Source: Piscinibacter sp. HJYY11 (GTDB lineage Bacteria > Pseudomonadota > Gammaproteobacteria > Burkholderiales > Burkholderiaceae_C). Taken from it: a DNA stretch of 64,000 nucleotides. How positions within the stretch are numbered: position 1 is the stretch's first letter; every line of letters starts with the position of its first letter. This document shows, one piece after another, positions 54,459-63,248 of the stretch. Location: positions 1,922,001 to 1,986,000 of the forward strand of contig NZ_JAERQZ010000001.1 of assembly GCF_016735515.1 (NCBI RefSeq), written 5' to 3'. Made by a program: the position numbers and the translations under genes. Below the pieces are notes generated by a model. That model made no database searches and was not told where the DNA came from. It was given only the letters and a program-made list of their open reading frames with translations.

Positions 54459-55114
54459 CGCAGAACATCAACCTGTACGACGCCTCCTTGCGCGCCAAGC
54501 GCGAGTGGCTGACCGCGGCCAATGCCGCCACCGCGGTGGGCGTGTGCCTGCTCACGGTCGCACTGGCCGGCGGCTGGGCGATGCACGACGTGCGCAAGCT
54601 GCGCCAGCCGGCCGACAGCACGCGCGCTGCGCTCGAAGTCGCGCAGAAGGAACTCATCGATCTCACCCAGCGTGTCGCCCAGGCCAAGCCCGACGCACGG
54701 CTCCAGGCCGAGCTGCGCGCGATCCAGTCGGCGGTGACGCAGCGCCAGTCAGCCTTCGGCCTGCTGCAGGCGGGGGGCCTCGGCAACGAGACCGGCCACG
54801 CCACCGCGCTCAGCGCCTTTGCCCGGCAGTCGATCAACGGCCTGTGGCTGACCGGCGTGGTGCTCGACCACCAGCAGGTCGCGCTGCGCGGCCGCGCGGT
54901 GACGCCCGACCTGATCCCGAGCTACGTGAACCGCTTGAACAAGGAAGCGGCCATGCAAGGCCGCTCGTTCCGCGCACTCAACATCGACCGCCCCGAGCAG
55001 GAGGCCGCAGCGTCGGCGCCGGCCCGCAGCGCACCCTTCGTCGAGTTCTCGCTCGTCAGCGCGCAGGGCACCGAAGTGGCCAAGTCGTCACCCTCGCAGG
55101 AGGGCAAGCGATGA
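54455..55114 (+). CDS. PilN-domain MSHA alignment protein
   Basis: The 219-residue bitopic protein begins MTQNINLYDASLRAKREWL, the PilN-type cytoplasmic motif that contacts PilM-like partners, followed by one transmembrane helix (TAVGVCLLTVALAGGWAM) and a periplasmic coiled coil plus ferredoxin-like domain. It links the cytoplasmic and periplasmic parts of the pilus machine. ATGA overlaps on both sides indicate tight coupling with mshI and mshJ. Confidence 0.85.
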   Translation: MTQNINLYDASLRAKREWLTAANAATAVGVCLLTVALAGGWAMHDVRKLRQPADSTRAALEVAQKELIDLTQRVAQAKPDARLQAELRAIQSAVTQRQSAFGLLQAGGLGNETGHATALSAFARQSINGLWLTGVVLDHQQVALRGRAVTPDLIPSYVNRLNKEAAMQGRSFRALNIDRPEQEAAASAPARSAPFVEFSLVSAQGTEVAKSSPSQEGKR

Positions 55115-55821
55115 AGGAACGCTGGAAACAACTGAGCGCGCGCTACACCGCGCTCTCGCCCCGCGACCGTGCCCTGCTGCCCGGTGCGCTGTGCTTCGCC
55201 ATCCTCATGCTCGGCCACCTGCTCGTCATCGAGCCCGCCTACAAGGAGCGCCGCACGCTGCAGCAGCGCCTCGAGCAGGAGACCAACGACCTCACCGTCG
55301 CCCAGGCCCAGCTCACCGTGCTGCAGGCCAGGCTGAAGAACCCCGATGCCGAGCTGCGCACGCAGCTGGAAGCCCTGCGCCTGCAGGCGCGCCAGGCCGA
55401 CGACCAGTTCAAGAAGCTGCAGAGCTCGCTCGTGCCGGCGCAGGACATGAGCGACTGGCTCTCGGGCCTGCTGCAAGCGCAGCGCGGCCTGCAGCTCGTG
55501 GGCCTGCGCACGCTGCCGGTCACCTCGGTGACGGAGCTCGCCGATGGCAAGAAGCCCGCCGCCGCGCTACCTGCGGCGACTGCCGCCTCTTCACCGGCGG
55601 CCGACACGGCCACGCCCGACGGCTGGCTGTACCGCCACGGCGTCGAGATCACCGTGCGTGGCCACTATCCCGAACTCGTCGCCTACCTGCAGACGCTGGA
55701 GCGCATGCCGCGCCGCGTCTACTGGGGCGAGCTGAAGCTCGATGCACAACAAAGCCCCGCGGTGGTGATGACGCTCGTCGTCTACACCCTCAGCGTGGAA
55801 AAGACCTGGTGGGTCATATGA
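55111..55821 (+). CDS. mshJ: MSHA biogenesis protein MshJ (PilO-like)
   Basis: The 236-residue protein has a short cytoplasmic N-terminus, one transmembrane helix (LLPGALCFAILMLGHLLVI), a long coiled coil (residues ~45-120) and a periplasmic ferredoxin-like domain (VEITVRGHYPELVAYLQTLE). This is the PilO/GspM-type layout of MshJ and partner of the PilN-like protein. It overlaps both neighbours by 4 bp. Confidence 0.85.
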   Translation: MKERWKQLSARYTALSPRDRALLPGALCFAILMLGHLLVIEPAYKERRTLQQRLEQETNDLTVAQAQLTVLQARLKNPDAELRTQLEALRLQARQADDQFKKLQSSLVPAQDMSDWLSGLLQAQRGLQLVGLRTLPVTSVTELADGKKPAAALPAATAASSPAADTATPDGWLYRHGVEITVRGHYPELVAYLQTLERMPRRVYWGELKLDAQQSPAVVMTLVVYTLSVEKTWWVI

Positions 55822-56171
55822 GCCAACGCGCCTTCGCATTTCTCTGCCTGATCGCCACCGTCTCGGCCGGTGCCCAGGTGCTGCCCGATCCCACACGCCC
55901 GCCCGCCGGCCTGCAGGCCGCAGGCCCCGCCGATCCCGTGACGCCCGAGACGCTGGTGCTGCAGTCGGTGCTGCTCGGCCCCGGCCGCACGCCCGCCGCG
56001 GTGATCAGCGGCAAGCTGGTCGCGCTCGGCGGCAGCGTGGGCGACGCACGGCTGGCCCGCATCACGCCGCACAGCGTGCGGCTCGACAGCGCGCAAGGCA
56101 CGACCACGCTCACCCTGGTGCCCGAGGGGCAGAAAACCACGCGCGCCCCGCGCACGGAGTCGCTCAAATGA
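55818..56171 (+). CDS. mshK: MSHA biogenesis protein MshK (PilP-like)
   Basis: The 117-residue periplasmic protein has a signal peptide and a LPDPTRPP motif, then a short beta domain (LVLQSVLLGPGRTPAAVISG; VGDARLARITPHSVRL), as in MshK/PilP-type proteins that connect the inner-membrane complex to the secretin. Starts with ATGA overlap and ends overlapping mshL the same way. Confidence 0.82.
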   Translation: MSQRAFAFLCLIATVSAGAQVLPDPTRPPAGLQAAGPADPVTPETLVLQSVLLGPGRTPAAVISGKLVALGGSVGDARLARITPHSVRLDSAQGTTTLTLVPEGQKTTRAPRTESLK

Positions 56172-57937
56172 ACACCCCCCGCCACGCACTTGCGGCGCTC
56201 GCCTTGATGGCGCTCGCCGGCTGCACCACCGACAAGATCCCGCAGCAGGCCACGCTCGACCGCATCAAGGAAGAGATGGCCCGTGCCTCCGCACGTGAAG
56301 CGACCAAGCCCACCACGCCGCCGCCCGACGCGGTCAACCGCGCGCTGCTGCCCCCGCTGGCCGCCGAGCCGGTGAAGCTGCCGCCGCCGAGCGAGCCGCG
56401 CTTCGACCTGGCCGTCTCCAACGCCCCCGCCCAGCAGGTCTTCCTGCAGATCGTGACCGGCACGCGCTACAGCATGCTCGTGGCGCCCGAGGTGACGGGG
56501 GTGGTCGCGCTGAACCTCAAGAACGTGACCGTGCGCGAAGCGCTCGACGCGATGCGCGACCTGTACGGCTACGAGTACACGATGCAGGGCAACCGCATCC
56601 ACATCCAGCCCAACACGCTGCAGACGCGCATCTACCAGGTCAACTACCTCGCCGCCAAGCGCAACGGCACGAGCGACACGCGCGTGACCTCGGGCTCCAT
56701 CTCGTCGAGCAACGTCAACAACACCGGCAACAACAACGGCGGCGGCAACAACAGCAACACGCCGTCGAACAACAACTCGACGCCGGGCTCGGGCAACAAC
56801 GGCACCGCGACCAAGGTCAACGGCAGCCACATCACCACCGACTCCGACAACGACTTCTGGGCCGAGCTGCGCACCACGCTCACCGGCCTGATCGGCGCCG
56901 ACAACGGCCGCCGCGTGATCGTCAACCCACTGTCGGGCGTGATCGCCGTGCGCGGCTTCCCGCAGGACCTGCGCACCACCGAGAACTACCTGCGCATGAC
57001 GCAGCTGATCGTCGAGCGCCAGGTGATGATCGAAGCCAAGATCATCGAGGTGCAGCTGTCCGACAGCTCCAGCACCGGCGTGAACTGGTCGGCCTTCCGC
57101 AATGCCAGCAGCCACCTCTCGGCCGGCACCATCGGCCCTGGCACGACGCTGCAGACGCCCAACTCGACCACCGGCGCCGTCACCTCGCTCGTGACCAACG
57201 CACTGGTCGGCGCCGCGTTCGGCTCGCTGCCCGGCGCCTCGCTCGTCACCGACGGCACCAACACCAGCAGCCTCTTCGGCCTCGCCTTCCAGAGCCCGAA
57301 CTTCGCCGCCATGCTGCAGTTCCTGGAAACGCAGGGCAACGTGCAGGTGCTCTCGAGCCCGCGCATCGCGAGCGTCAACAACCAGAAGGCCGTGCTCAAG
57401 GTCGGCACCGACGAGTTCTTCGTCACCGGCATCACCACCACCGTCACGACCACCGGCACCGGCAACCCGATCGTCACGCCGACGGTCACCGTGCAGCCCT
57501 TCTTCTCGGGCATCGCACTCGACATCACCCCGCAGATCGACGAGAACGACCAGGTCATCCTGCACCTGCACCCGTCGGTGAGCGTGGTCGCAGAGAAGCA
57601 GAAGAACCTCAACCTCGGCTCGCAGATCGGCACCTTCCAGCTGCCGCTCGCCTCGAGCACCGTGAGCGAGAGCGACTCGGTCGTGCGCGTGCAGGACGGC
57701 AACATCGTCGCCATCGGCGGCCTGATGAAGCAGGCGCAGTCCAACGCCGCCTCGGGCCTGCCCGGCACCACCGACTCGGTGCTCGGCACCGCGGTGGGCA
57801 TGCGCGCCAAGAGCAGCATGAAGAGCGAGCTCGTGATCCTGCTCAAGCCGACCATCATCCGCAACGAACGCAGCTGGCAAGCCGACGCCGCCGACACGCA
57901 GGACCGGCTGAACCAGTTCCAAATGCGCACCCGCTAG
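56168..57937 (+). CDS. mshL: MSHA secretin MshL
   Basis: The 589-residue outer-membrane secretin starts with a lipoprotein signal (LALMALAGC), has periplasmic N-domains (FDLAVSNAPAQQVFLQI; VVALNLKNVTVREALDAM) and the secretin domain (VQVLSSPRIASVNNQKAVLKVG; GIALDITPQIDEN). It forms the pore through which the pilus passes. A Gly/Asn/Ser-rich low-complexity linker of about 30 residues (encoded at ~56710-56810) separates N-domains from the pore and is notable in so GC-rich a genome. Confidence 0.93.
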   Translation: MNTPRHALAALALMALAGCTTDKIPQQATLDRIKEEMARASAREATKPTTPPPDAVNRALLPPLAAEPVKLPPPSEPRFDLAVSNAPAQQVFLQIVTGTRYSMLVAPEVTGVVALNLKNVTVREALDAMRDLYGYEYTMQGNRIHIQPNTLQTRIYQVNYLAAKRNGTSDTRVTSGSISSSNVNNTGNNNGGGNNSNTPSNNNSTPGSGNNGTATKVNGSHITTDSDNDFWAELRTTLTGLIGADNGRRVIVNPLSGVIAVRGFPQDLRTTENYLRMTQLIVERQVMIEAKIIEVQLSDSSSTGVNWSAFRNASSHLSAGTIGPGTTLQTPNSTTGAVTSLVTNALVGAAFGSLPGASLVTDGTNTSSLFGLAFQSPNFAAMLQFLETQGNVQVLSSPRIASVNNQKAVLKVGTDEFFVTGITTTVTTTGTGNPIVTPTVTVQPFFSGIALDITPQIDENDQVILHLHPSVSVVAEKQKNLNLGSQIGTFQLPLASSTVSESDSVVRVQDGNIVAIGGLMKQAQSNAASGLPGTTDSVLGTAVGMRAKSSMKSELVILLKPTIIRNERSWQADAADTQDRLNQFQMRTR

Positions 57938-57945
57938 GCACCGCC

Positions 57946-58812
57946 ATGTACCTCGCCCACTTCGGCCTGCGTGAACTGCCCTTCGGGCTGACGCCCGACA
58001 CCGCGTACGCCTTTGCGACCCGCGCACACCAGGAGGCGCTCAACACGCTCCTGATCGCATCGACCCACGGCGAAGGCTTCATCAAGATCACGGGCGAAGT
58101 CGGCACCGGCAAGACGCTGCTGTGCCGCCGCTTCCTCGCGTCCCAGGGCGACGACTGCGTGACCTGCTACCTGCCCAACCCGCTGCTGACGCCGGCCACG
58201 CTGCTGCTGGCACTGGCCGACGAGCTGGAGTTGAAGCTCTCGCCGCAGGCGAGCGAATACGAGCTGCTCAAGTCCCTCAACGAAGAGCTGCTGGCCCTCG
58301 CCGCCGAAGGCCGCCGCGTGATCGTCTGCGTGGACGAGGCACAGGCCCTGCCGCTCAAGAGCCTGGAGACGCTGCGCCTCCTGTCCAACCTCGAGACCGA
58401 GAAGCGCAAGCTGCTGCAGGTGGTGCTGCTCGGCCAGCCCGAGCTCGACGCGCGCCTGGCCCTGAGCTCGATGCGCCAGCTGCGCCAGCGCATCGCCTTC
58501 CACTACCGCCTGACCGGCATGGACCGGCAGGAGCTGCGCCACTACCTGCACCACCGCCTGCACGTGGCCGGCCGCAGCGGCGTCGAACTCTTCAGCGCCG
58601 GCGCCATCGCCGCGCTGCAGCGCGCGACCGGCGGCACGCCTCGTCTCGTCAACATCCTCGCGCACAAGGCGCTGATGGCCGTCTACGGCTCGGGCGTCGA
58701 CACCGTCGAAGCCGCGCACGTGCGCGCCGCCGCTCGCGACACCGACGGCGCACTGCCCTGCTCGCCCTTCGGCCTGGGCTGGTGGCATGCGCTGAACTGG
58801 AGCGCACGATGA
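57946..58812 (+). CDS. mshM: MSHA biogenesis AAA ATPase MshM
   Basis: The 288-residue ExeA-type AAA ATPase starts MYLAHFGLRELPFGLTPD, with Walker A GEVGTGKTLLCR (~residues 48-59), Walker B VIVCVDEAQALP and an arginine-finger region (ATGGTPRLVNIL). It probably uses ATP to assemble or position the secretin at the inner-membrane face. It starts 8 bp after mshL and overlaps mshN. Confidence 0.9.
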   Translation: MYLAHFGLRELPFGLTPDTAYAFATRAHQEALNTLLIASTHGEGFIKITGEVGTGKTLLCRRFLASQGDDCVTCYLPNPLLTPATLLLALADELELKLSPQASEYELLKSLNEELLALAAEGRRVIVCVDEAQALPLKSLETLRLLSNLETEKRKLLQVVLLGQPELDARLALSSMRQLRQRIAFHYRLTGMDRQELRHYLHHRLHVAGRSGVELFSAGAIAALQRATGGTPRLVNILAHKALMAVYGSGVDTVEAAHVRAAARDTDGALPCSPFGLGWWHALNWSAR

Positions 58813-59900
58813 GCCTGCTGAACCAGGTCCTGCGCGACCTCGATCAACGCCAGGTGACCGGCACGCCGCCCGCGGTGAAGGCCGCGTCGCCGCGCACGCT
58901 GGCGCCGAGCGCGGCCCAACGCGCCACCCGATGGGGCCTGGGCCTCTTCGTCACGCTCGCCGCCGTGGTGGTGGGCGGCTGGGCGCAGGGCAGCATCCGC
59001 TGGCCGGCGCAAGCCGCCGACACGCCGGTGGCCGCCGCGCCCTTGCCGCTCGCGCCGGCCACGTTGCCGGCGGTGACCGCACCCATGCCCGTGACACCTG
59101 CTGCACCGACACCGGCGCCTGCGCCCGTCGCAACACCTGCCGAGACACCCCCCGCCCCGGCGCCCGTCGTGGCCCGCGAGACTGCACCCGTGCAGGTGGC
59201 GATCGCAGCGCCTGCCCCGCGCAGCAAGCCCGTCGCCGCCGCACAGCCGGTTTCGGACAACACCGTGGCCACCGCTTCCAAGCCCGAGTCGCGCATCGAG
59301 CTGCGCAGCGCCGCCCGCTCCGCACAGGAGCGCGCCGAGGCGCAGTACCAGCGGGGTGTGACCGCCCATCAAGCGGGCCAGATCAACGACTCGGCCGCAG
59401 CCTTCACCGCTGCGCTGCGCGAAGACCCGCGCCATGCGGCGGCCCGCGTGGCCCAGGCCGGCATGCTGATCGCCTTGTCGCGCCCCGACGAGGCCATGGC
59501 CTTGCTCAAGGAAGGCCTCGCCCTCGCACCCGCCCAGCCGCAGCTCGCCCTGATGCTCGCGCGCCTGCAGGCCGAGCGCCAGGAGTGGGCGACGGCGGCC
59601 GAGACGCTTCAGGCCGCAAGTTCGCACGCGGGCCTCAACGCCGGTGAGGGCGCCGAGTTCCATGGCTTCCACGCCGCCATCCTGCAGCGCGCAGGCCGTC
59701 ATGGCGATGCCGTCGAGAAGTACAGCGTGGCCCTGCGCCTCGTGCCGACCCGCGGCGTGTGGTGGATGGGCCTCGCGATCTCGCTCGAAGAGATCGGCCA
59801 GGCCGACACGGCCCGCGCTGCCTTCCAGCGCGCCAAGTCGATCGGCCTGCCCGAAGGCGCGGCTGGCTATGTCGATTCGCGGCTGAAGCAGCTCGGCTGA
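58809..59900 (+). CDS. mshN: MSHA biogenesis TPR protein MshN
   Basis: The 363-residue protein starts MSLLNQVLRDLDQRQ, has one transmembrane helix (LGLFVTLAAVVVGGWA), a long Pro/Ala-rich periplasmic linker (~residues 65-160) and C-terminal TPR repeats (YQRGVTAHQAGQINDSAAAF). MshN-type proteins interact with MshM and the periplasmic scaffold. It is the last gene of the mshI-N block; the convergent GST gene ends 4 bp away. Confidence 0.85.
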   Translation: MSLLNQVLRDLDQRQVTGTPPAVKAASPRTLAPSAAQRATRWGLGLFVTLAAVVVGGWAQGSIRWPAQAADTPVAAAPLPLAPATLPAVTAPMPVTPAAPTPAPAPVATPAETPPAPAPVVARETAPVQVAIAAPAPRSKPVAAAQPVSDNTVATASKPESRIELRSAARSAQERAEAQYQRGVTAHQAGQINDSAAAFTAALREDPRHAAARVAQAGMLIALSRPDEAMALLKEGLALAPAQPQLALMLARLQAERQEWATAAETLQAASSHAGLNAGEGAEFHGFHAAILQRAGRHGDAVEKYSVALRLVPTRGVWWMGLAISLEEIGQADTARAAFQRAKSIGLPEGAAGYVDSRLKQLG

Positions 59901-59904
59901 TCGA

Positions 59905-60579
59905 TCAGTCGTTCGCGAAGCTGTAGGGGCCGCCGCGCTCCAGCGCCTGCCGGTACGCCGGACGCGCATGGATGCGCTTCAGGAACGCCATCAGCTTCGG
60001 CCGTGACGCATCGAGCCCCGCGCGCTGCGCCGCGGCCTCGAGCGGAAAGCTCATCTGGATGTCGGCCGCACTGAACTCGTTTCCGGCGAACCACTCGCTC
60101 TTGCCGAGCTCGCCCTCCATGAAGTCGAGCTGGCGCGTGAGGTTCGGGTCGACCAGCGTGCCCTGCACCTTCTGCGAGATGCCCTTGGCGATGGGCTTCA
60201 CGAAGAAGGGCATCTTCGTGCGCTCGATCGTCGTGAAGACGAGCTTGAGCAGGAGCGGCGGCATGGCCGAGCCTTCGGCGAAATGCATCCAGTAGCGCCA
60301 GCGCAGCTTCTCGGGTGAGCCGGCGGGCGGCACCAGGCGGCCGTTGCCATAACGCTCGACGAGGTATTCGATGATCGCGCCCGACTCGGCCACCGTCACG
60401 TCGCCATCGGTGATGACGGGCGACTTGCCCAGCGGATGCACCTGGCGCAAGGACTCCGGCGCCAGCATGGTCTTGGGGTCGCGCTGGTAGTGCTTGATCT
60501 CGTAGGGCAGGCCCAGCTCTTCCAGCAGCCAGAGCACGCGCTGCGAGCGGGAGTTGTTCAGGTGGTGGACGATGATCAT
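59905..60579 (-). CDS. Glutathione S-transferase
   Basis: The 224-residue cytoplasmic enzyme has an N-terminal thioredoxin-like domain (IIVHHLNNSRSQRVLWLLEE; HPLGKSPVITDGDVTVAESG with the cis-proline and glutathione-binding Glu-Ser) and an alpha-helical C-terminal domain. It should conjugate or reduce using glutathione; the substrate is unknown. ATG 60579 has GGGG upstream and gives a typical GST N-terminus; open frame further upstream is not supported. Confidence 0.93.
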   Translation of the reverse strand: MIIVHHLNNSRSQRVLWLLEELGLPYEIKHYQRDPKTMLAPESLRQVHPLGKSPVITDGDVTVAESGAIIEYLVERYGNGRLVPPAGSPEKLRWRYWMHFAEGSAMPPLLLKLVFTTIERTKMPFFVKPIAKGISQKVQGTLVDPNLTRQLDFMEGELGKSEWFAGNEFSAADIQMSFPLEAAAQRAGLDASRPKLMAFLKRIHARPAYRQALERGGPYSFAND

Positions 60580-60733
60580 GGAGGCCCCGATGCGAAGGAA
60601 GGCCGCATTGTGGCCAGAAGCGCCCTGCCCTGCAGCCATCGGCGTTGTCTGACACGTAACTCAGCCCTGTCCCACACGGCACGCGCAGCCTCGACCGTAG
60701 ATTCAGCCAGCCACTGACTACAACGAGGTTGAC

Positions 60734-61498
60734 ATGAAGACACTCCACAAGATCCTGCTCGCCTGTGCCCCCTTGATGCTGGTTGCCGCCTGTGGCGGCG
60801 GAGACGACAGCGTCGACGACCGGCTGAGCGTGGCCGACCCGAAGGTGCGTTTCGTGCACGCCATCGAGGGCGGCCCGTCGGTGGGCCTGTACCGCAACGG
60901 CGGCACCATCGGCGGCGTCAACAACGTGAACTACCGCTACGCCTCGAACTACTTCGACGTGAGCAGCACCGCCGCCGACTACCAGGTGCGCACCACCGTC
61001 GGCGGCCTGCCGATCGGCAACAACTTCAACTTCGACCCGCACCAGGGCGACAAGTACACCTTCGTCGCCTACGCCGGCCTCTTGGGCGTGCCCAACACCC
61101 TCTTCATCGAAGACCCGTACAACAAGTCGCTGACGAGCAACGAAGCCCGCGTGCGCGTGGTCAACGGCTCCAACAACGCGACCGCGGTCGACGTGTACCT
61201 CACCGCACCCTCGGTCGACATCGCCACCGTCTCGCCGAACTACAGCAACGTCACCTTGGGCAACGCCGTGCCAGGCACCGGTGCCGACTCGCATGAGTTC
61301 AACGCCAACAACTACCAGCTGCGCATCACCGCCGCGGGCACGAAGACCGTGATCTTCAATGCGCCTCTCAACCTGTCGCAGAACGCCGACCTGCTGCTGG
61401 TGACGGTGCCGAGCGGCTTGCTGCCGGGGCAGATCAAGGTCCTGGCGGTGACGGCGGACTCCGGCACGACGGCGCCCGAAATCCTCACGACGCCTTGA
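60734..61498 (+). CDS. DUF4397-like surface lipoprotein
   Basis: The 254-residue protein has a lipoprotein signal with lipobox LVAAC at residues 16-20 and a Gly/Asp-rich start, followed by repeated beta motifs VRFVHAIEGGPSVGLYRNG and VRVVNGSNNATAVDVYLTAP. These resemble the DUF4397 family of exported beta-sandwich proteins of unknown role. Divergent from the GST gene; the 154-bp gap shows no clear promoter. Repeat copy D follows its stop. Confidence 0.8.
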   Translation: MKTLHKILLACAPLMLVAACGGGDDSVDDRLSVADPKVRFVHAIEGGPSVGLYRNGGTIGGVNNVNYRYASNYFDVSSTAADYQVRTTVGGLPIGNNFNFDPHQGDKYTFVAYAGLLGVPNTLFIEDPYNKSLTSNEARVRVVNGSNNATAVDVYLTAPSVDIATVSPNYSNVTLGNAVPGTGADSHEFNANNYQLRITAAGTKTVIFNAPLNLSQNADLLLVTVPSGLLPGQIKVLAVTADSGTTAPEILTTP

Positions 61499-61507
61499 GC
61501 GGGCCGT

Positions 61508-61627
61508 GCGCCGGGCCGCTCCCAAGCCGGCCCGCGCGAGCCGCGAGACACGGCTCGCACTCCGGCCGTCCATGCCCGCGCAGGCGGGCATGGAGCCGCG
61601 GCCTACGTTCCCCTCGGGGGATCGGCC
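61508..61627. repeat. Dispersed palindromic intergenic repeat, copy D
   Basis: The 22-bp block at 61508-61529 and the 19-bp block at 61609-61627 match copy C exactly as reverse complements. The 79 bp between them hold two extra perfect hairpins: GCGAGCCG/CGGCTCGC (61536-61558) and CCATGCCCGC/GCGGGCATGG (61570-61593, loop GCAG). It lies between the convergent lipoprotein and urtE genes. Its hairpins could terminate both. Confidence 0.83.
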
Positions 61628-61658
61628 AGCGTACCCGCCGGCCGAGGGGCGAACATCC

Positions 61659-62351
61659 CTAGATGGACATTCTTTCGCGCACGCCCTCGGCTTCCATGTG
61701 GTCGCCGTGGCCGCGCTGCACGATCTCGCCGCGCTCCATGACCAGGTACTGGTCGGCGAGCTCGGCGGCGAAGTCGTAGTACTGCTCCACCAGCACGATC
61801 GCCATCGTGCGGCGGTCGGCCAGCATGCGGATCACACGGCCGATGTCCTTGATGATGCTGGGCTGGATGCCTTCGGTCGGCTCGTCGAGGATCAAGAGCT
61901 TGGGGCCGGCAGCCAGTGCGCGCGCAATCGCGAGCTGCTGCTGCTGGCCGCCTGAGAGATCACCGCCGCGGCGGTTGATCATCTGCTTGAGCACGGGGAA
62001 GAGCTCGAACATCTCGTTCGGGATCGGCGTGCTGCCCTTCTTGTAGGCCAGGCCCATGCGCAGGTTTTCTTCCACCGTGAGGCGGCTGAAGATCTCGCGG
62101 CCCTGCGGCACGTAGCCCACGCCCCGGCGCACGCGGTCGTACGAGGTGTCGCGGGTGATGTCCACGCCGTCGAGCTGGATGGTGCCGGTCTTCACCGGCA
62201 CCACGCCCATCAGGCTCTTCAAGAGCGTGGTCTTGCCCACGCCGTTGCGCCCGAGGATCACGGTCACCTCGCCCAGGCGGGCTTCGAACGACAGGTTGCG
62301 CAGGATGTGCGAGCCGCCGTAGAACTGGTTGATGCCTTCGACTTTCAGCAT
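61659..62351 (-). CDS. urtE: Urea ABC transporter ATP-binding subunit UrtE
   Basis: UrtE is one of two ATPases of the high-affinity urea importer. The 230-residue protein begins MLKVEGINQFYGGSHILRN and has Walker A (GRNGVGKTT), signature LSGGQQQQLAIARAL, Walker B (LLILDEPTEGIQPSI) and EQYYDFA, which together with IINRR-type residues fit UrtE rather than LivF. It follows urtD by 6 bp and ends beside repeat copy D. Confidence 0.93.
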   Translation of the reverse strand: MLKVEGINQFYGGSHILRNLSFEARLGEVTVILGRNGVGKTTLLKSLMGVVPVKTGTIQLDGVDITRDTSYDRVRRGVGYVPQGREIFSRLTVEENLRMGLAYKKGSTPIPNEMFELFPVLKQMINRRGGDLSGGQQQQLAIARALAAGPKLLILDEPTEGIQPSIIKDIGRVIRMLADRRTMAIVLVEQYYDFAAELADQYLVMERGEIVQRGHGDHMEAEGVRERMSI

Positions 62352-62357
62352 GGCTGC

Positions 62358-63248
62358 TCAGCGTCCCAAATAGACTTCGACGACCTTCTCGTTCGCCTGC
62401 ACATCGGCGAGCGACCCCTCCGCCAGCACGCTGCCTTCGTGCAGCACCGTCACCTTCTTCGCTGGGTTGCCCCGAGTGAGCTCGTCGATGAACTTCATGT
62501 CGTGCTCGACCACCACCAGCGAATGATTGCCTTCGAGGGACAGGAAGAGCTCGGCGGTGCGCTCGGTCTCTTCGTCCGTCATGCCGGCCACGGGCTCGTC
62601 GAGCAGCAGCAGCTTGGGGTCCTGCATCAGCAGCATGCCGATCTCGAGCCACTGCTTCTGGCCGTGGCTCAGCAGGCCTGCGATGCGCTGCGCACTGTCT
62701 TTCAGGTGGATGAGCTTGAGCATGTCGCCGATGCGGTCGGCCTGCTCGCTGTTCAGGCGGAAGAACATCGACTGCTTGACACCCCGGTCGCCCTTCAGCG
62801 CCAGCTCCAGGTTCTCGAACACCGAGAGCTGCTCGAAGACCGTGGGCTTCTGGAACTTGCGCCCGATGCCGGCCGAGGCGATGTCGTTCTCGCGCATGCG
62901 CAGGAGGTCGATCGTCGAGCCGAAGAAGGCCTTGCCCACGTCGGGCCGGGTCTTGCCGGTGATCACGTCCATCATCGTGGTCTTGCCCGCACCGTTGGGG
63001 CCGATGATGCAGCGCAGCTCGCCCGCGCTGATGCTCAACGAGAGCGCGTTGAGGGCCTTGAAGCCGTCGAAGCTGACGGTGATGTCGTCGAGGTAGAGGA
63101 TGGCGCCGTGCGCCACGTCGAGCTCGCCCGGCGTCACCACCCGGCTGTAGCTGTGCTTGCGGCCGCCCGATTCACCGGCGTTGGCCGGCTGCTTCGCTTC
63201 CATCGCCTGGCGCGTGCGCGCGCCGGCTTGCATCAGCTCGGGGGTCAT
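62358..63248 (-). CDS. urtD: Urea ABC transporter ATP-binding subunit UrtD
   Basis: The 296-residue ATPase has Walker A (GPNGAGKTT), the signature-region variant LSHGQKQWLEIGMLL (typical of UrtD), Walker B (LLLDEPVAGMTDEET) and the H-loop (VVVEHDMKFI). About 45 N-terminal residues (before YLDDITVSFDGFKALN) extend beyond the usual UrtD start. ATG 63248 overlaps the urtC stop (ATGA), so it is likely the true start. Confidence 0.95.
   Translation of the reverse strand: MTPELMQAGARTRQAMEAKQPANAGESGGRKHSYSRVVTPGELDVAHGAILYLDDITVSFDGFKALNALSLSISAGELRCIIGPNGAGKTTMMDVITGKTRPDVGKAFFGSTIDLLRMRENDIASAGIGRKFQKPTVFEQLSVFENLELALKGDRGVKQSMFFRLNSEQADRIGDMLKLIHLKDSAQRIAGLLSHGQKQWLEIGMLLMQDPKLLLLDEPVAGMTDEETERTAELFLSLEGNHSLVVVEHDMKFIDELTRGNPAKKVTVLHEGSVLAEGSLADVQANEKVVEVYLGR

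Noticed and set aside
50363..57937. Type II secretion or type IVa pilus (PilB/PilC/PilQ) assignment
   Set aside because: The gene set mshE-G plus I-J-K-L-M-N with an ExeA-like ATPase and TPR protein fits MSHA pilus biogenesis better.
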